Positions 45,804 through 58,223 of a stretch of 64,000 bases of DNA are shown piece by piece. Numbering within the stretch: position 1 is the first letter of the stretch; each line of letters starts with the position of its first letter. The position numbers and the translations under genes are program-made. The DNA lies in contig JAKSZT010033094.1 in the NCBI GenBank assembly GCA_026826555.1, forward strand, positions 685,427 to 749,426, given 5' to 3'. The notes beneath the pieces were generated by a model that saw only the letters and a program-made list of their open reading frames with translations, was not told the DNA's origin and searched no databases. The DNA comes from Tolypeutes matacus (Eukaryota > Chordata > Mammalia > Cingulata > Chlamyphoridae).

Positions 45804-48800
45804 TAACCTTCTGATTTTGGTATCCAGGGCCCTAAACTGTGCCTAAAACTTCCCAGTGTTGGTGACCTATTTTATACTCTGTAGAAATCACAACTTGTGA
45901 ATTCTGCAATAGGCAGTAAGGTACATCAGTCCAGAGATGTAGAGGGTAGATGTTTAGGGATTTAACTGCTTCCCAAACTCAGTACTACTTGAGTAATCCT
46001 TTCATCATCAGATCTAGACATCTGGTGCCTTTTGAGAATTCTGGGTTATAAATCGTGATGTTTTTAGCTTTCTTCGTGGGGGAGTCAGTTCTGTTACATA
46101 AGTTACTATTTATACATCTACCAATCAGCTATCAGAAACTTTTTATTAAGGTATAATTTACACACAGTAAAATTCACCCAGTTATGAATGTTTTGACAAA
46201 TGCATACTGTTGCATGAGCGCCGCAATTCAGATATAGAACAGTCTGGTTGCCTGCTCCCAAATTCCCCTTGCCCCTTTATATATAATAGTCAGGCCATAC
46301 TCCCACCCCCAGCCTCTTGTAACCCTGGTTTTCTATCCACATAGTTTTGCCTTTTCCACAATGTGAAATATCATATGTAGCCTTTTGAGTCTAGCTTCTT
46401 TTATTTAGCATAACGTGTTTGAGATTCATCTGTGTGCTAGCAGTGAAGCCATATGGGCCTGGAATTTCTTTTCTAGAAGGTCTGTAACTATGAATTCAAC
46501 TGCTGTATTAGATATAGGGATATCCAGGTTATTGAATTCTTCTTGAGTGAGTTTTGGTACTTTGGGTCTTTCCAGAAAATTGTCCATTTATTTAAATTGT
46601 TGAATTTATGGGCATGAAATTATGTGTGAGTCTTCCCTTATTAGCCTTTCAGAGTCTGTAGTCTCTTTCATTCCTGGTATTGATCATTTGTGTTCTCTTC
46701 CTGTTTTTCTTTCTCTCTCTCTCCTCAGTCTGCTTATAAGTTTGTTGATCTTTCAAAAATCCAGCTTTCAGTTTCATTTATTTTCTCTATTCTTTTTCTA
46801 TTTTCAATTTAATTAATATTTGCTTTTTAAATTTCATTACTTCTGCTTATGTTGGGTTAAATTTGCTCTTCTTTTTCTAGTTTCTTAAGGTGGAAGCTTA
46901 CATTACTGATTTGAGACTTTTCCTCTTTTCTAATATAAACATTTAATGTTATATATATTTTGATAGTTGAGTTTTCGTTTTCATTCCATTCAAAATATTT
47001 TGTAATTTCCTTTGTGATTTTTCTCTTTGGCCTGTAGGTCTACCTGTGCTTGTGTCTATTTCTGGGATTTCTATGGTGTTTCACTGCCCTATCATGCATA
47101 AGCAAGTATTATAGAGCACTTATGGGCTGTTGAGTTTTAAGTATGTTTTAATATCGAGAAGGGCTAACTCCTACTCCACTACTGTTCACTTTTAGTGTTT
47201 CCTAGGGATCCTTGCTTGTGCATTTTTTTGCCTTTACAAACCTTGAAATCAACTTCTTAGCTCTAGAAAAAGAGTGTTGATATTGTCATGAAAATTGCAT
47301 TCAACTTACATATTAATTTGTGAAACAAATTTTTATGATGTCAACTCATTATATCCAAGAATATGGCATATACATCTACTTACTTTTTGTGTTTTAAGAT
47401 TGTTCTAAAGCATTTCTTATATGTTTAATATATTTCTTAAGATTATTCCTGAAAGTTAAATATCTTCTTCATTGCTATAGTAGGTGGATCTTCTTCTTCA
47501 TTATATATTCTAACTGGTTATTGTTTTTATATATGAAAGCTATTGCTTCTTTGTATGCTACTTTACTGAATTTCTATTTGTTATAGTTTCAAAATGATTC
47601 TTTTTTATTATTGAATTGTAAGAGTTCTTTAGATATTCTGGGTACAAGTCCTTTATCAGATATATGAGTTATAATATTTCTCACAGTAAGTGGGCTGTCT
47701 TTTTACTTTCTTGAAGGTGTCCTTAGATGCACAAAAGTTTTAAGATTTGATGACATCAAATTTATCTAGGTTTTATTTTGCCACTTGTGCTGTCTAAGAA
47801 GGCCAAGCAAGCCTAAACCAAGGTGAAAAAAAGTTATTCCTATGCTTTCTTTTAAATGTTTTATTGCTTTTGCCCTTACATTTAGGTCTATGATCCATTA
47901 TGAGTTCATTTTTGTGTACGATCTGAGGTGGAAGTCCAACTGCAGTCTTCTGCATGTGGATATCTGCTTGTCCCAGCACCAAATAAAGAGACTATTCTTT
48001 CCCCCTCTGAATGGTCTTGGCCATTGTACAAATCTTGCACTTGTTTTGTCAAAATCAATTGACCATAAATGTATGGGCTTTTTTCCTGGACTCTCGATTG
48101 TACTACATTGATCTAAATGTCTAGCCTTCAAGCCAGTTCCACACTGTCTTGCTTATTGTAGCTTTGAAATTTTTAAATCAGGAAGTGTGAGTCCTGCAAC
48201 TTTGTTCTTTTTTTACAAGATTATTTTGGCTATTCTGAGTCCTTTCCATTTCCATATGAATCATATGAATTTTAGGATCAGCTTGTCAATTTCTACAGAA
48301 AAGTTAGCTGGGATTTTGATAGGGATCACATTGAATCTGTAGATCGATTTAGAGAGTATTGCCATCTTAACAATATTAGGTCTTCTGATCCATAAACATG
48401 AGATATTTTTCCATTTATTCAGATATTTTAAATTTTCTTTCAAGAATGTCTTGTGACTTTTAGTGTATAGATCTTACACTTCTTTTGTTAAACTTATTGT
48501 TAGGTATTTTATTCTTTTTGTTGCTATTATAAATGGAATTATATTCTTGATTCCTTATTCAGATTGTTTATTGCTAGTATATAGAAATGCAGCTGATTTC
48601 TGTATATTGATCTTGCATCCTGCAACTGTTATTATTTCTGATAGCTTTTTAATGAATTCCTTAGGATTTTCTTTATACAAAATCATCTACAAATGGAGAT
48701 CACTTTACTTCTTCCTTTCCAATTTGGATGCCTTCTATTTCTTTCACTTGCCTGGCTAAAGACTCTAGTACAATGTTGAATAGAAGTGGTAGGAGTGCAC

Positions 48801-50200
48801 ATCTTTGTTTTGTTCCTGATATTAGGGGGAAAACACAGTCTTTCACAATTAAGTAGAATGTTAGCGATGAAGTTTTTGCAAGTGCCCTTTATTAGGTTGA
48901 GGAAATTCTCTTCTATTCCTAGTTTGTTGAATTTTTATTTTTATCATGAGTGTTTGATTTTGTCAAATTCTTTTTCTGCATCTATTGAGATAATCTTGTG
49001 GGTTTTGTCATTTTTCTATGAATATTGTGCATTACATTAATATTTGGATGTTAACTCAACCTTGCGTTCCTGGGATAAATTCTACTTGGTCATGGTGTAT
49101 GATCCTTTTAATATGTTTCTGGATTCAGTTTGATAGTATTTTTTTGTAATACACTTTATTTTTAGGGAAGTTTTAGATTTACAGAAAAATTCCCTAAAAA
49201 TATAGGGACTACCCATATAACCTCCCCACACATAGTTTCCCCTATTATTAACCTCTTACACTACTGTGATATGTTTATTACAATTGATGAATCAATATTG
49301 AAGCATTGCTACTAACCAAAGTCTATAGTTTACATTATGGTCTAATAGAATTTTGTTGAGAATGTTTGCATCTGTATTATAAGAGATATTGGTCTGTAGT
49401 TTTCTTTTCTTGTGATGCCTTTGTCTGGTTTTAGTATCAGGGTAATACTCAAAGAATGAATTGAAAGGTGTTCTCTCCTCTTCAATTTTTGGAACAGTTT
49501 ATGAAGGACTGGTATTAATTTCTCAAATATTTTTTAGAAATTACCAATGAAGCCATCTGGGTGTAGGCTTTTATTAGTGGGAAGTTTTTAAATTGTTAAT
49601 TCAATCTTTTTACTTGTTATAGATCTATTCATTTTCTTTTTCTTCCTGAGTCAGTGTCAGTAATTTGTGACTTTCTAGGAGTTTGATCAATTCATCTATG
49701 GTATCTAATTTGTTGGTATACAGTTGTTCATTATAGTGCTTTTTATTTCTGTAAGATTGGTACTGTTGACTCCTCTTTCATTCCTGAGTTTAGTTCTTTG
49801 AGTCTTCTCTCTCTTTCTCTTTTCTTCCCTGGATTGTCTAGCTAAATGACATTGACATTGATATATAGGGTCACCTATATATTTCAATTGTCTATAAAAA
49901 GAGACAATTTAAAATCATTCTTTTCCAATTCTTCAGGTTAGTTTTTCTTGTTTGATTGTTTGTGTTAATATTCTAAAATTGTTAAATGAGAGCTTAGTTG
50001 CTTCATGGTGAGTGAATCTAGTGTTTTTCCTTTAAAAATATGATGATTTGTGGGTGGAATATATGTATTTTATCATGACTATGATGCAGCCATAAATTTC
50101 TATTTTTAAGTATTTTAATCAGAAACGGGTTTATATTTAATGCAGTTCTTTATTTTCCTTATTTACTATAGTGCTGCAATTTTCATTGCTATTTAGTCAT
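45804..50200 (-). mobile_element. Older antisense L1 sequence, several pieces
   Basis: 46,140-46,460 is an L1 3'-end type block. 46,470-47,580 reads as antisense RT and endonuclease. 47,590-49,140 and 49,350-50,000 are antisense ORF2 in order (TFAKKVKR-like, KNEL-like, then RT phrases). A separate 3'-UTR-like block at 49,141-49,350 ('gatttacagaaaaattccc') interrupts. At least two elements are involved. Confidence 0.6.
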
Positions 50201-50722
50201 TCATCTTTTCAGTGGGAAGATAAAATGCATCCCTGGTTCTGCCTTTTATATTGGTAGAGAAGTCAGTACTGTAACTCTAGAACACTTGTGGCTTCCTTTA
50301 AAAAGTTTGTCACACAGAGTCCCTCTTCTCATTTCAAGCTCCATTACTTGGTTTTCAAATGGTTCTTGTGGCTATATGTACAGACTCCATTCCTGTACAT
50401 GCAAAGGAACCAGGGAGTCCTGGTGGCACAAAGACACATGCAGAAATCCTAGGGCCTCTCATTTTGTAAACCTGCCATGAATTTACCGATATCTCAGAGG
50501 TATTTGTCATTAAGTAGAGTCTGTACTGTTCCTTGCATCAAATATCTGGACATCTTACTTTGCATCAGCCTACTTCAGGACCACTAGCTAGACTTGTGCC
50601 CTGCCTTCAGGGCTCTGGCACCCTGAACCCTACTTTTCACTCAATCTCCCCCCAGACCCAGCCTGGAGCAGTCACTGCTGACAATGCCTCGATCCCTCTG
50701 ACAGTCCATGAGATGGGCAGAA
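50200..50722. other. Non-repetitive-looking stretch, no gene recognised
   Basis: I see no domain, splice-like exon or RNA here. It separates the old L1 block from a SINE and the protease relic. Confidence 0.5.
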
Positions 50723-50737
50723 GGCAAAGGACAATTT

Positions 50738-50839
50738 GTTTTTGTTTTTGTTTTTTTTTACCGGGAGGTCCCGGGGATCGAACCCGGGACCCTCCATATG
50801 GGAGACGGACGCCCAACCAGTTGAGCCACATCCGACCCC
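50738..50839 (-). mobile_element. Short tRNA-derived SINE, monomeric form
   Basis: The minus strand has the A box (TGGCTCAACTGGTTGG) and B box (GGTTCGATCCC) of the first module of the composite SINE, then a poly(A) tail. 15-bp direct repeats at 50,723-50,737 and 50,840-50,854 differ at one base. This shows that the first module can move alone. Confidence 0.92.
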
Positions 50840-50970
50840 GGCAAAGGGCAATTTGGAAAAGTAAACTTACCCTGCCCCAAAGGGCAAAAGCCTGAAAAGG
50901 ATTGGGGGATGTGGCTTTGAAAGGCAGCCCTTTAGGAAGGATAGGCTTTTCACATCATTGCGCAGAAACA

Positions 50971-51229
50971 TCATACAATCACCAGGGTGCTGGACATAGC
51001 CCATAGTGCAAAAGCCTGGATTTTGGTTAGGTTGGGTGGAAGAGGTGGATACACTGACAGCTCTTGCAAAGTCATTCTGATCCATTCCATGTGGTTGGCA
51101 ACTCTGATGAAAACATTTGGAGAGAGAATATTTCCATTTACCCTTGAGCACTTTGAGCCCATATCATATTTCAATAGGTCATCATTTTCTTTAAGTATAA
51201 CAACAGCCAAACTATTTGCCACCATCATC
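50971..51229 (-). pseudogene. Probable relic of a trypsin-like protease last exon
   Basis: The minus-strand frame here ends in a stop at 50,971. It contains C-x8-SPNVFIRVANHMEWI, which fits the trypsin-fold ending C-x-PGVYxRVxxxxxWI. A short Pro-containing linker (YPPLPPN) and a hydrophobic tail follow, the same order as in PRSS38 exon 5. An acceptor-like CCCAG lies at 51,230-51,234. Just after it, in another frame, is a GAT-GAT-GGT-GGC stretch where GDSGG would be encoded. The Gly-Asp-Ser-Gly-Gly motif itself is absent, so it would be inactive. It is on the PRSS38 strand, 14 kb upstream. It could be a decayed tandem duplicate or a chance resemblance. Other exons were not identified. Confidence 0.4.
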
Positions 51230-51449
51230 CTGGGATGAAAGAAGGAGTTTGCTTTGAGCTGGGAAAGGGGAAGGTCTTCCCATCTCCTGTACCCACAACT
51301 AAATCGGGCATTGTAGATTATGCTGGGAACTGACCATGGTCTGGATCTGGCTAGCCCATGCTGGCATGGAAAGCATCTTCCCTTGCCACTCTCCAGATGT
51401 TCCTGCCCTAGAAACATGTCGCACCCCTCCCTCACTTCACCTCACCTAA

Positions 51450-54010
51450 CTGGCTAACAGACACAGGCTCCACCAGTCCAAGGTGATGTTCCTCTCCACG
51501 CTGGCATGCGATATTCACCAACACTGTCATGCAGAGATGAAATCCCCACAGGACAAAGGAGCGCTATTGAAGAGAGGAAATGTGGCTAGCCCTCCTGCCA
51601 CAGTCCATCAGGGCCAGGGCTTCAGACCATACTGATCTAATAAAGCTTAGAGCCCTGGGCTGCTCTCACCAATGGGGGGTGGGGTGACAGGATGCTGGAC
51701 ACCCCTAAGTGGGGGAGGTGGTCTGCTTTCTCTACTTGCCATTCCCTGCCCCAGCTGAATTCGTGCAGGTGCTTTTTCATCACTCAGACCAAAGAGTGGG
51801 TATGATATCCCTGGAGCCAATGCCCTGTGTCATATACTTAGACACAGTTGCAAGTTCTTTTTGGTGAAAGAATTCCCTTGAAAGTTAAAACATTTGGAAG
51901 CCATTAACTTTGACCTCCCATTTCTGCCACAACCACTCTCACCCCTTGGTGGCCTTCATTTCACAAGAACAGATATTCTGTCATGTCTATACATGACATG
52001 TCATCTTAGACTATTCCAAGGGTAAGACCATAAAAACGGTTACAATAAGCACCAGGATGCATATGGATTTCAGTTTCCTGGAGACTTTTGAACTTATACC
52101 TGTTGGGAGAAAGGTTCCTGGCAAGCAGGCAAGAATAAAATCTCATATTTCTTCAACCCCTATGGAATCTATGGGCTGTGATCAACAAACTAGGAAGACA
52201 TACTGAAACTGAATAGGGCTTAAAGCGTGCTAGAATAACATGTGTGTTCCAGTATGCATATACCAAAGCTTTACCATGTGCCTGTTCTTCATGATAAGGA
52301 TGCAATGTTGCTTAAGAAAGTCCTACTTCTCAAACATGAAAGAACCACAAGCATAGGCGTGGCTAATACTTAGGTAGATAGTCATTTGGCATCCCAAAAC
52401 AGTGTCAAAAGGAAGGGGTGATAGTCGACATATTAGAATGAATGCTTCTAACTTTTCCCCATGTATGGGGTTATTGCTACAAGCTTCTTGTTGTTAGTGG
52501 TGGTTTTGAATATACTTCATCAAGTTAGGAAATTTCCCTTCTATTTCCACTTTTGTAAGATTTTTTTATCATGAGTTCATGTCGAATATTATAAACTACT
52601 TTTCTACATCTATTGAAATGAGTTTTGTCTGTTTTATTCTATTAATGTTAATTATATATTACCATATTATTCTATCATTACATTTCTGCAGTAAAGAAAC
52701 TAAGAAAATCAAAGGAAAAGGAATGGGAGAGAAAAAATAAGAGTATCATTATATGTAGTCTGGTTGTCTACGTTCAAAATCCAGAAAGTTCTAATGACAA
52801 ATTATTAGAAGTAGTAGAGATTTATTGCAAGAACCATTCAGTACAAGAACATTTTATTCTAAGAACCTCCTTCCCTGTTGATCCCCTTCTACTTCATTTA
52901 TGTATCAAAGTTCCATAAATGGTTCTTGGAAAAGTTGTTATCCACATAGGAAAATGAAACAGGAACTCTTCCTCACACTATATGCAAAAATTAACTTTAG
53001 TATAGCAAGTACTTAAATGACAAAGGGAACACTTTAAAACTTTTTGTTTAAAATATAGATGGGCAGATTTCCAATAATGAGATCCAGAGGTGAGCGAAGC
53101 ACTCAGGGTTGTTTCTGCCCTTTCAGAAAGGGCAGCTCAGTGACTTTGGGTCATTTTTGGCAGGCTTTTTGGTTTAGGGAAACAAAAGTAGGAGTCCAGG
53201 GCCCATGAAGTGTATGTACGCTGGTCCACCACACCTACTTTGGGCTGGGAACAAGAAGGAGTGCACCCTAAGAGTGAGGGTGAGTCAGAAGTAAGCCAGC
53301 CCATTCATGGACGGCAGCCCAGCTTTGAATCATTTGAGTTACTCAGAAAATCTCAAGCCCTGAATGTGGAATAAGGCAACTCCAGATTCCTAATTCTCCC
53401 ATGTGTCCATCAAAAGCAAACAAAAATCCTCTAAAAATAATAATATCTTTAGCCTTAGATAATTTCTACAAATAAATTTTAAATACCTTTCCAGCACACA
53501 AACAAACATGGCCAGAAACATAAGATAATATATATGACTGAGAACCAGCAGAAACACTCTTCAACAGAAACAGACCCAGAAAATCTCCTGATACTTGTAT
53601 TATAAGGCAAAAACTGTAACACAAATATGCTTATTATGTTCAAGGAGATAAAACCATACTTGTAAAATGCTGCAAGAACTGGAAACAATTTGACAAAGAT
53701 GATTTGAAAAAGAGCCAGAGTTTCTACACATGAAAAATTACAAAAACCAAAATTCAGAACTTGTTGAATGACTTTAACAACAGTTTAGACCCATCTGAAA
53801 GGAAACTCAGTGAACTAGAACAAAAGTCAGAAGAAAATGGTGAATATCTTTCTGTCCTGAGTTTAGTAAAGATTTCTTAAATATCATACAGCAATTTTAT
53901 CTATAGATAAATGTTACTGATTTTATTAAAATTAAGAACTCTTTTTCAAAAAACATATTAAAAACAGAAAAAAATAAGTTAACTTGGAAAATAAATTTGC
54001 AGCCTACAAT
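51450..54010. other. Sparse region with decayed L1 scraps
   Basis: 52,490-52,690 resembles antisense L1 RT. 52,700-53,060 and 53,650-54,010 resemble sense L1 ORF2 and ORF1 ('GAACTAGAACAAAAGTCAGA'-type). The remainder, including 51,450-52,480, shows nothing recognisable. Confidence 0.45.
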
Positions 54011-54014
54011 ACAA

Positions 54015-54897
54015 TTGAGAGTTGAATCATGTCATCCACAAAAGGCATGTCAGGTTTTAACCCCTGGTTCTGGAGTGTGAACCCATTTGTAAATAGGACT
54101 TTGAAAATGTTATTATGGGTTAAGGTGTGTGTATTAGTCAGGGTTCTCTAGGGAAACAGAACCAACAGGAGATAGCTGTAAATACTATGAGGTTTTATAA
54201 AATTCTCTCATGCAACCGTAAGGATGCACAAGGCCAAATTCCACAGGGCAGGTTGCAAACCAGGGGCTCCAATGAAGGTCCCTGATGAGTTCCCAGGAGT
54301 CTCTGGCTATCTGAAATAGAGATGTGAATTCTCTCTCTCTGAATGCTGAAATCACATCCCCTTTTAAGGCCCTCAACTGATTGGATGAGATGTCACTCAA
54401 TGCTGACAGCAAGCTCCTTAGTTGATTGTAGATGTAATCAGCCATCTATGCAATCAACTCATTGATGATTAAAGTCCATGAAATGCCCTTGTATTACAAT
54501 TAGCCCATTGCTTGCTTGACTAAATAACTGAGCACCATTTCTTGGCCAAGTTGACACATGAACCTAACCATCACAATGTGCCCAAACTGAATGAGGGTGG
54601 TTCTTAATCCAATATGGCTGAAGTTCTTATAAGCAAAGGAAATTGGACCCAGAAGAGAAGGCCACAGGGGAAAGCCAGAAGTCAACAAACCTGGAAGAAA
54701 AAGGAAAGGATATTGCCATGTGACATGAGGCAGTGATTCAAGCCAAGGAACCCCAAGACTGTGGCAAGCAGCACAGGAAGACTATTGACCTCAGGAGGAA
54801 GCAACTTGCTAGCCTCTTAAATGATGAGCCAATAAATTCCCTTTGTTTAGCTATCCTATCATGTGTTATTTGTAGTAGCAGCCAAGAAACTAAGATA
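54015..54897 (+). mobile_element. MLT1-like LTR interrupted by a second LTR
   Basis: The outer LTR parts, 54,015-54,124 and 54,576-54,897, read continuously as an MLT1-type LTR ('AACCCCTGG..TGTGAACCCATTTG' then 'aatatggctgaagttcttataag' and 'gccaagaaactaa'). They are separated by the element at 54,130-54,575. It sits in older L1 sequence that resumes after 54,900. Confidence 0.7.
54130..54575 (-). mobile_element. MLT2/ERVL-like solo LTR nested in another LTR
   Basis: The 446-bp element begins TGTATTAGTCAGGGTTCTCTAG and ends AACCATCACA, with 'GGCCCTCAACTGATTGGATGA' inside, hallmark MLT2B-type text on the opposite strand. 5-bp repeats gtgtg (54,125-54,129) and atgtg (54,576-54,580) match at 4 of 5. 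Confidence 0.82.
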
Positions 54898-54899
54898 AG

Positions 54900-55200
54900 T
54901 AGTGATAAATAATTTGTCTTAAATGTATAAAGACCTATAAATCGATACAAATATGATCTTCTATTCTAGATAATGGGAAAAAGAAAGAAATAGACATTTC
55001 ACAGAAAATGAAACATTTTTCCAATAAACATGAAAAAAGATATTCGATCTCATCAGTAACCATGGAAATGCAAATCATGAAAATAATGAGACACTGTTTC
55101 AGCCCTGTTTAATGACAAAAACCAAATGTAAGAGAGGATGTGATCAAGGAACTCCTATGCCTTATTGGTAGTGGATATCAATAATGAAGTGAATTCCCTA
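54900..55200 (+). mobile_element. Old sense L1 ORF2 fragment
   Basis: The phrases 'atagacatttcacagaaaatgaaa', 'aacatgaaaaaagatattc' and 'atggaaatgcaaatcatgaaa' follow the usual order in the ORF2 tail. This continues the fragment at 53,880-54,010 across the nested LTRs. Confidence 0.6.
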
Positions 55201-55201
55201 G

Positions 55202-56319
55202 TGTCTTCATTTCTTAGGACTGCCATAACAATGTAACACAAAGTCGGTGGCTTAAAAAAACAGAAACATATTGTCTCACAGTTCTGGAGTCTAGAAGTCC
55301 CCAAATCAGGGTATGTCGCTAAGGCCATGCTCCCTCTGAAGTCTTTAGGAAAGAATCTATTCCAATCCTCTCTCCTGGCTTCTGGTAGTGGCTGGCAAGC
55401 CTTGGAATTTGTTATCTGCCAAAGGAGTGCTAATGCAAAGTACCAGAAATCTGTTGGATTTTAAAAAGGGTATTTATATGGGGTAAAAGCCTGAAGTTAC
55501 AAGGCCCTAAAGAGTCCATCTCAAGGTTGCTTTTTCACCAAAGTCAGTTACCATATGGTGAAGCAAGATAATTGCTGATCTCTGCCTGGTCTCTCCTTGC
55601 CAGGCTTCCTCTTCTTCTTGAGGCTCCATGGGCCCAGTTTCTTCCAGATCTCAGCTGTAAACTAGCATAGGGTTTGTCTCTCATGGCTTCCTGTATCAGT
55701 CTCAACTCTTCCCAAGGTCAGTTGCAAACTATAAGGGAAATGGCTCATCTCTTTTCCTGTGACTTTAGCTGTTTGAGCCTTCTCCTTTCTGTCACATGGT
55801 AGGATCAAAATGACAAAGTTCTCTCTCTTCCCATGTGTCTTTTTGAGTGAGGATCTGTTTATATCGGCCCACCAAGGTGGGGTGTTGCTCAACCTGAGTC
55901 ACACCTTACTGATATGGTAGAATCAAATCCCTAATCTTAACAGGTAATTTAATCAAGGGCCTCTCAACTGAATCCAATAAAGGGTATCACACCCAGAAGA
56001 ATAGAATAGAAACATAATCTTTCTCTTTTTGGGATTCACAAAAATAATCTCAAACTGTCACAGCTTGTGACATAACTCAGTCTCTTCCTTCATCAACACA
56101 TAGCTATCTTCTCTCTGTATGTCTGTCTGTGTTTCCTTCCCCCTTCTTATAAGGACACCAGTCATATAAGATTAAGGGTCCACCCTACTCTAGTCTGACC
56201 ACATTGTAACTTAACTAATTCCATTTGCAATGACCTTATTTCCAAATAAGGTCACATTCACAGGTATTGAGGGTTAGGGTTCCAACATATTTTAGGGGGG
56301 ACACAATTCAACCCATAAG
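55202..56319 (-). mobile_element. MLT1-like LTR, interrupted
   Basis: The left part (55,202-55,409) and right part (56,063-56,319) together read as an MLT1 LTR in minus orientation ('aggactgccataacaatgtaac', 'tctggagtctagaagtcc' and, at the far end, 'gggggacacaattcaaccca'). The insert at 55,410-56,062 splits it. Confidence 0.75.
55410..56062 (-). mobile_element. MaLR-like solo LTR nested in MLT1-like LTR
   Basis: The 653-bp copy of the family at 6020-6569 and 32,320-32,954 is inverted here. It shares the 'aaatctgttggattttaaaaaggg' 3' part and the 'TGTGACAGTTTGAGATTATTT' 5' part. No clean 5-bp duplication was found. Confidence 0.78.
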
Positions 56320-56650
56320 AGTCAGGATGGGCTAGACTGTCCTGCAGTTTTAAACTATCCCTAAATCTCAGCATGACCCAGTAAGAAAGGTTTATTTTCC
56401 TATTATACTTAATGCCCAGTGTGGATCTTGGACTGAAGCTGAAGAGGTAGCCCCTGTCTGAGACATGACAGAGGAAAAATATGGCAGAGAACTTGATGGA
56501 TTTTAAGGCCAGAAATAGCAAATTTCCCTAGTGCTCAGATCATTGGCAAAGCAAGTTACATGGTCAACCCTGACAGCAAGGGAAAGTGGATATATAATCA
56601 TCTGTAGGAAGAGACCTCATAGGGAAGAGCACCGGCTATTTTGAACAAAA
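56320..56650. mobile_element. Unclassified old repeat
   Basis: The phrase 'atgcccagtgtggatcttgg' and a region on 'tggcagagaacttgatgga' resemble a known mammalian medium-reiteration repeat that I cannot name. There is no coding sequence. Confidence 0.3.
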
Positions 56651-57059
56651 ATGCAATCCACCACAAGCCACATTTTTTAATTGAGGTGGAATCCACATAA
56701 CATAGAATGAGCCATCTTAAAGTCAACAATTCAGTGCCATTTAATACATTCACAGTGTTGTGCAACCACCATCTCTATATAGCTCTGTTATTTTTGTCTT
56801 CCCCAAAGAATGCCCAATACCCATTAATGAGTTAATCCCATTTCCCAACCTCCTAGCAGCTCCTGGCAACCATCATTTGGCTTTCTGTTTCTATAGATTT
56901 AACTATACTGGATATTTCATATAAATGAAATCATACAATATGTGACCCTTTGTGTCTGGTTTCTTTCACTTAAGCATAATGTTTGTGGAGTTCATCCAAA
57001 TTGTAGCATGTATCTGTACTTCATTCCTTCCAATGGCTGAATAATATTCCATTGTATGG

Positions 57060-57767
57060 TGTCTTGGTTTCCTAGCTGCTAAAATAAATACAATGGGGAA
57101 ATGGATGTGGCTCATTCGATAGGGCTCCCGTTTACCATATGGGAGGCCCTGGGTTCGATTCTCAGAGCCGCCTGGTGAAGGCAAGCCAGCCCTTGAGGCA
57201 CGGTGAGCTAACGCAGCATGACAATGCAACAAAAGGGAGACAAGCAGACACAGAAAACGCACAGCAAATGGACACAGTGAGTACAAGCAGCAAGGGGGCG
57301 GGGTGGATAAAAAAAAAATCTTAAAATAAATACAATGGGTTGGTTTAAACAATGGGAATTTATTGGCACAGGGTTTTGAGGACAGAGAAGTCCAAAATTG
57401 AGGGATAAGCAAGGTAATGCTTTCTCCTCAAAGATATGGAGTTCTGTGGCTGGCTGCTGGCCATCCTTAGGTCCTTCACTTTTCTGCTACATGACAATAC
57501 ACAAGGCGGTGTCTTTTCCTTTCTCTTTTTGCTTCCACTGACCTTCAGCTTCTTGCTTCCTATGCTTTTCTCTACATCTGAATTTCATTCTGCTTATAAA
57601 GGACTCCAGTAACCAGATTAAAGCCAAAACAGATTCAGTTAGCCACAACTTGACATAACATCTTCAAAAGGTCCTATTTACAATGGGTTCACACCCTCAG
57701 GAATGGATGAAGATTAAGAACATGTTTTTTTTTTTTTTTTCTGGGGTACATAATTCAATGCCCAACA
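57060..57767 (-). mobile_element. MaLR-like LTR carrying a SINE
   Basis: The outer element starts TGTCTTGG and ends CCCAACA. A SINE occupies 57,098-57,322. tatgg (57,055-57,059) precedes it, and aatgg (57,768-57,772) follows. A T run at 57,727-57,740 lies near its end. Confidence 0.72.
57098..57322 (+). mobile_element. tRNA-derived SINE, long-body form
   Basis: The tRNA-like head (TGGCTCATTCGATAGGG, GGTTCGATTCTC) is followed by a body with 'CAGCAAATGGACACAG', shared with the tail of the composite SINEs, and then the 'TACAAGCAGCAAGGGGG' block shared with the DAS SINEs. Perfect 17-bp direct repeats aaaataaatacaatggg flank it at 57,081-57,097 and 57,323-57,339. It links the two SINE types. Confidence 0.93.
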
Positions 57768-57772
57768 AATGG

Positions 57773-58223
57773 TGTCTTATTTTGTCAGGACTGCTGACAC
57801 AAAGTACCATAGACTAGTTGGCTTAAATAGAAATGTATATGTCACAGATCTGGAGGCTAGAAATCAGAAATTAAGGTGTCAGCAGGGCCATGTTTCCTCT
57901 TAAAGGGGAGAACATGTTCCATGCCTCTCCCCTGGTTTCTAGTGGGTGATTGGCAATCCATGATATTCCTTGGCTAGTGGCATAACTCATTCTCTGCCTC
58001 CATCACATGGCCATCCTCCCTCCACCTTTCTGTGTCCAAATTTCCTCTGTTTGAGGTCATCAGTAATATTGGATTAAGGACCCACCCTAATCCAGTTTGG
58101 GCTCATCTTAACTGCTAACATATTTAAAGATCCAATTTACAAATATGTTTACATTCACGGGTCCTGAGTAAGGAATTTAGAAATTGAACACGTCTTCTGG
58201 GGGATACAATTCAGTCCATAACA
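57773..58223 (-). mobile_element. MLT1-like solo LTR
   Basis: The 451-bp LTR starts TGTCTTATTTTGTC and ends CCATAACA. It includes 'caaagtaccatagact', 'tctggaggctagaaatcag' and 'gggggatacaattcagtcca', hallmarks of MLT1 reversed. aatgg (57,768-57,772) and tttgg (58,224-58,228) flank it. Confidence 0.82.

Noticed and set aside
51450..51590. A signal-peptide-like exon upstream of the protease relic
   Set aside because: A frame with a hydrophobic start exists on the minus strand, but there is no homology or donor site firm enough to call it.
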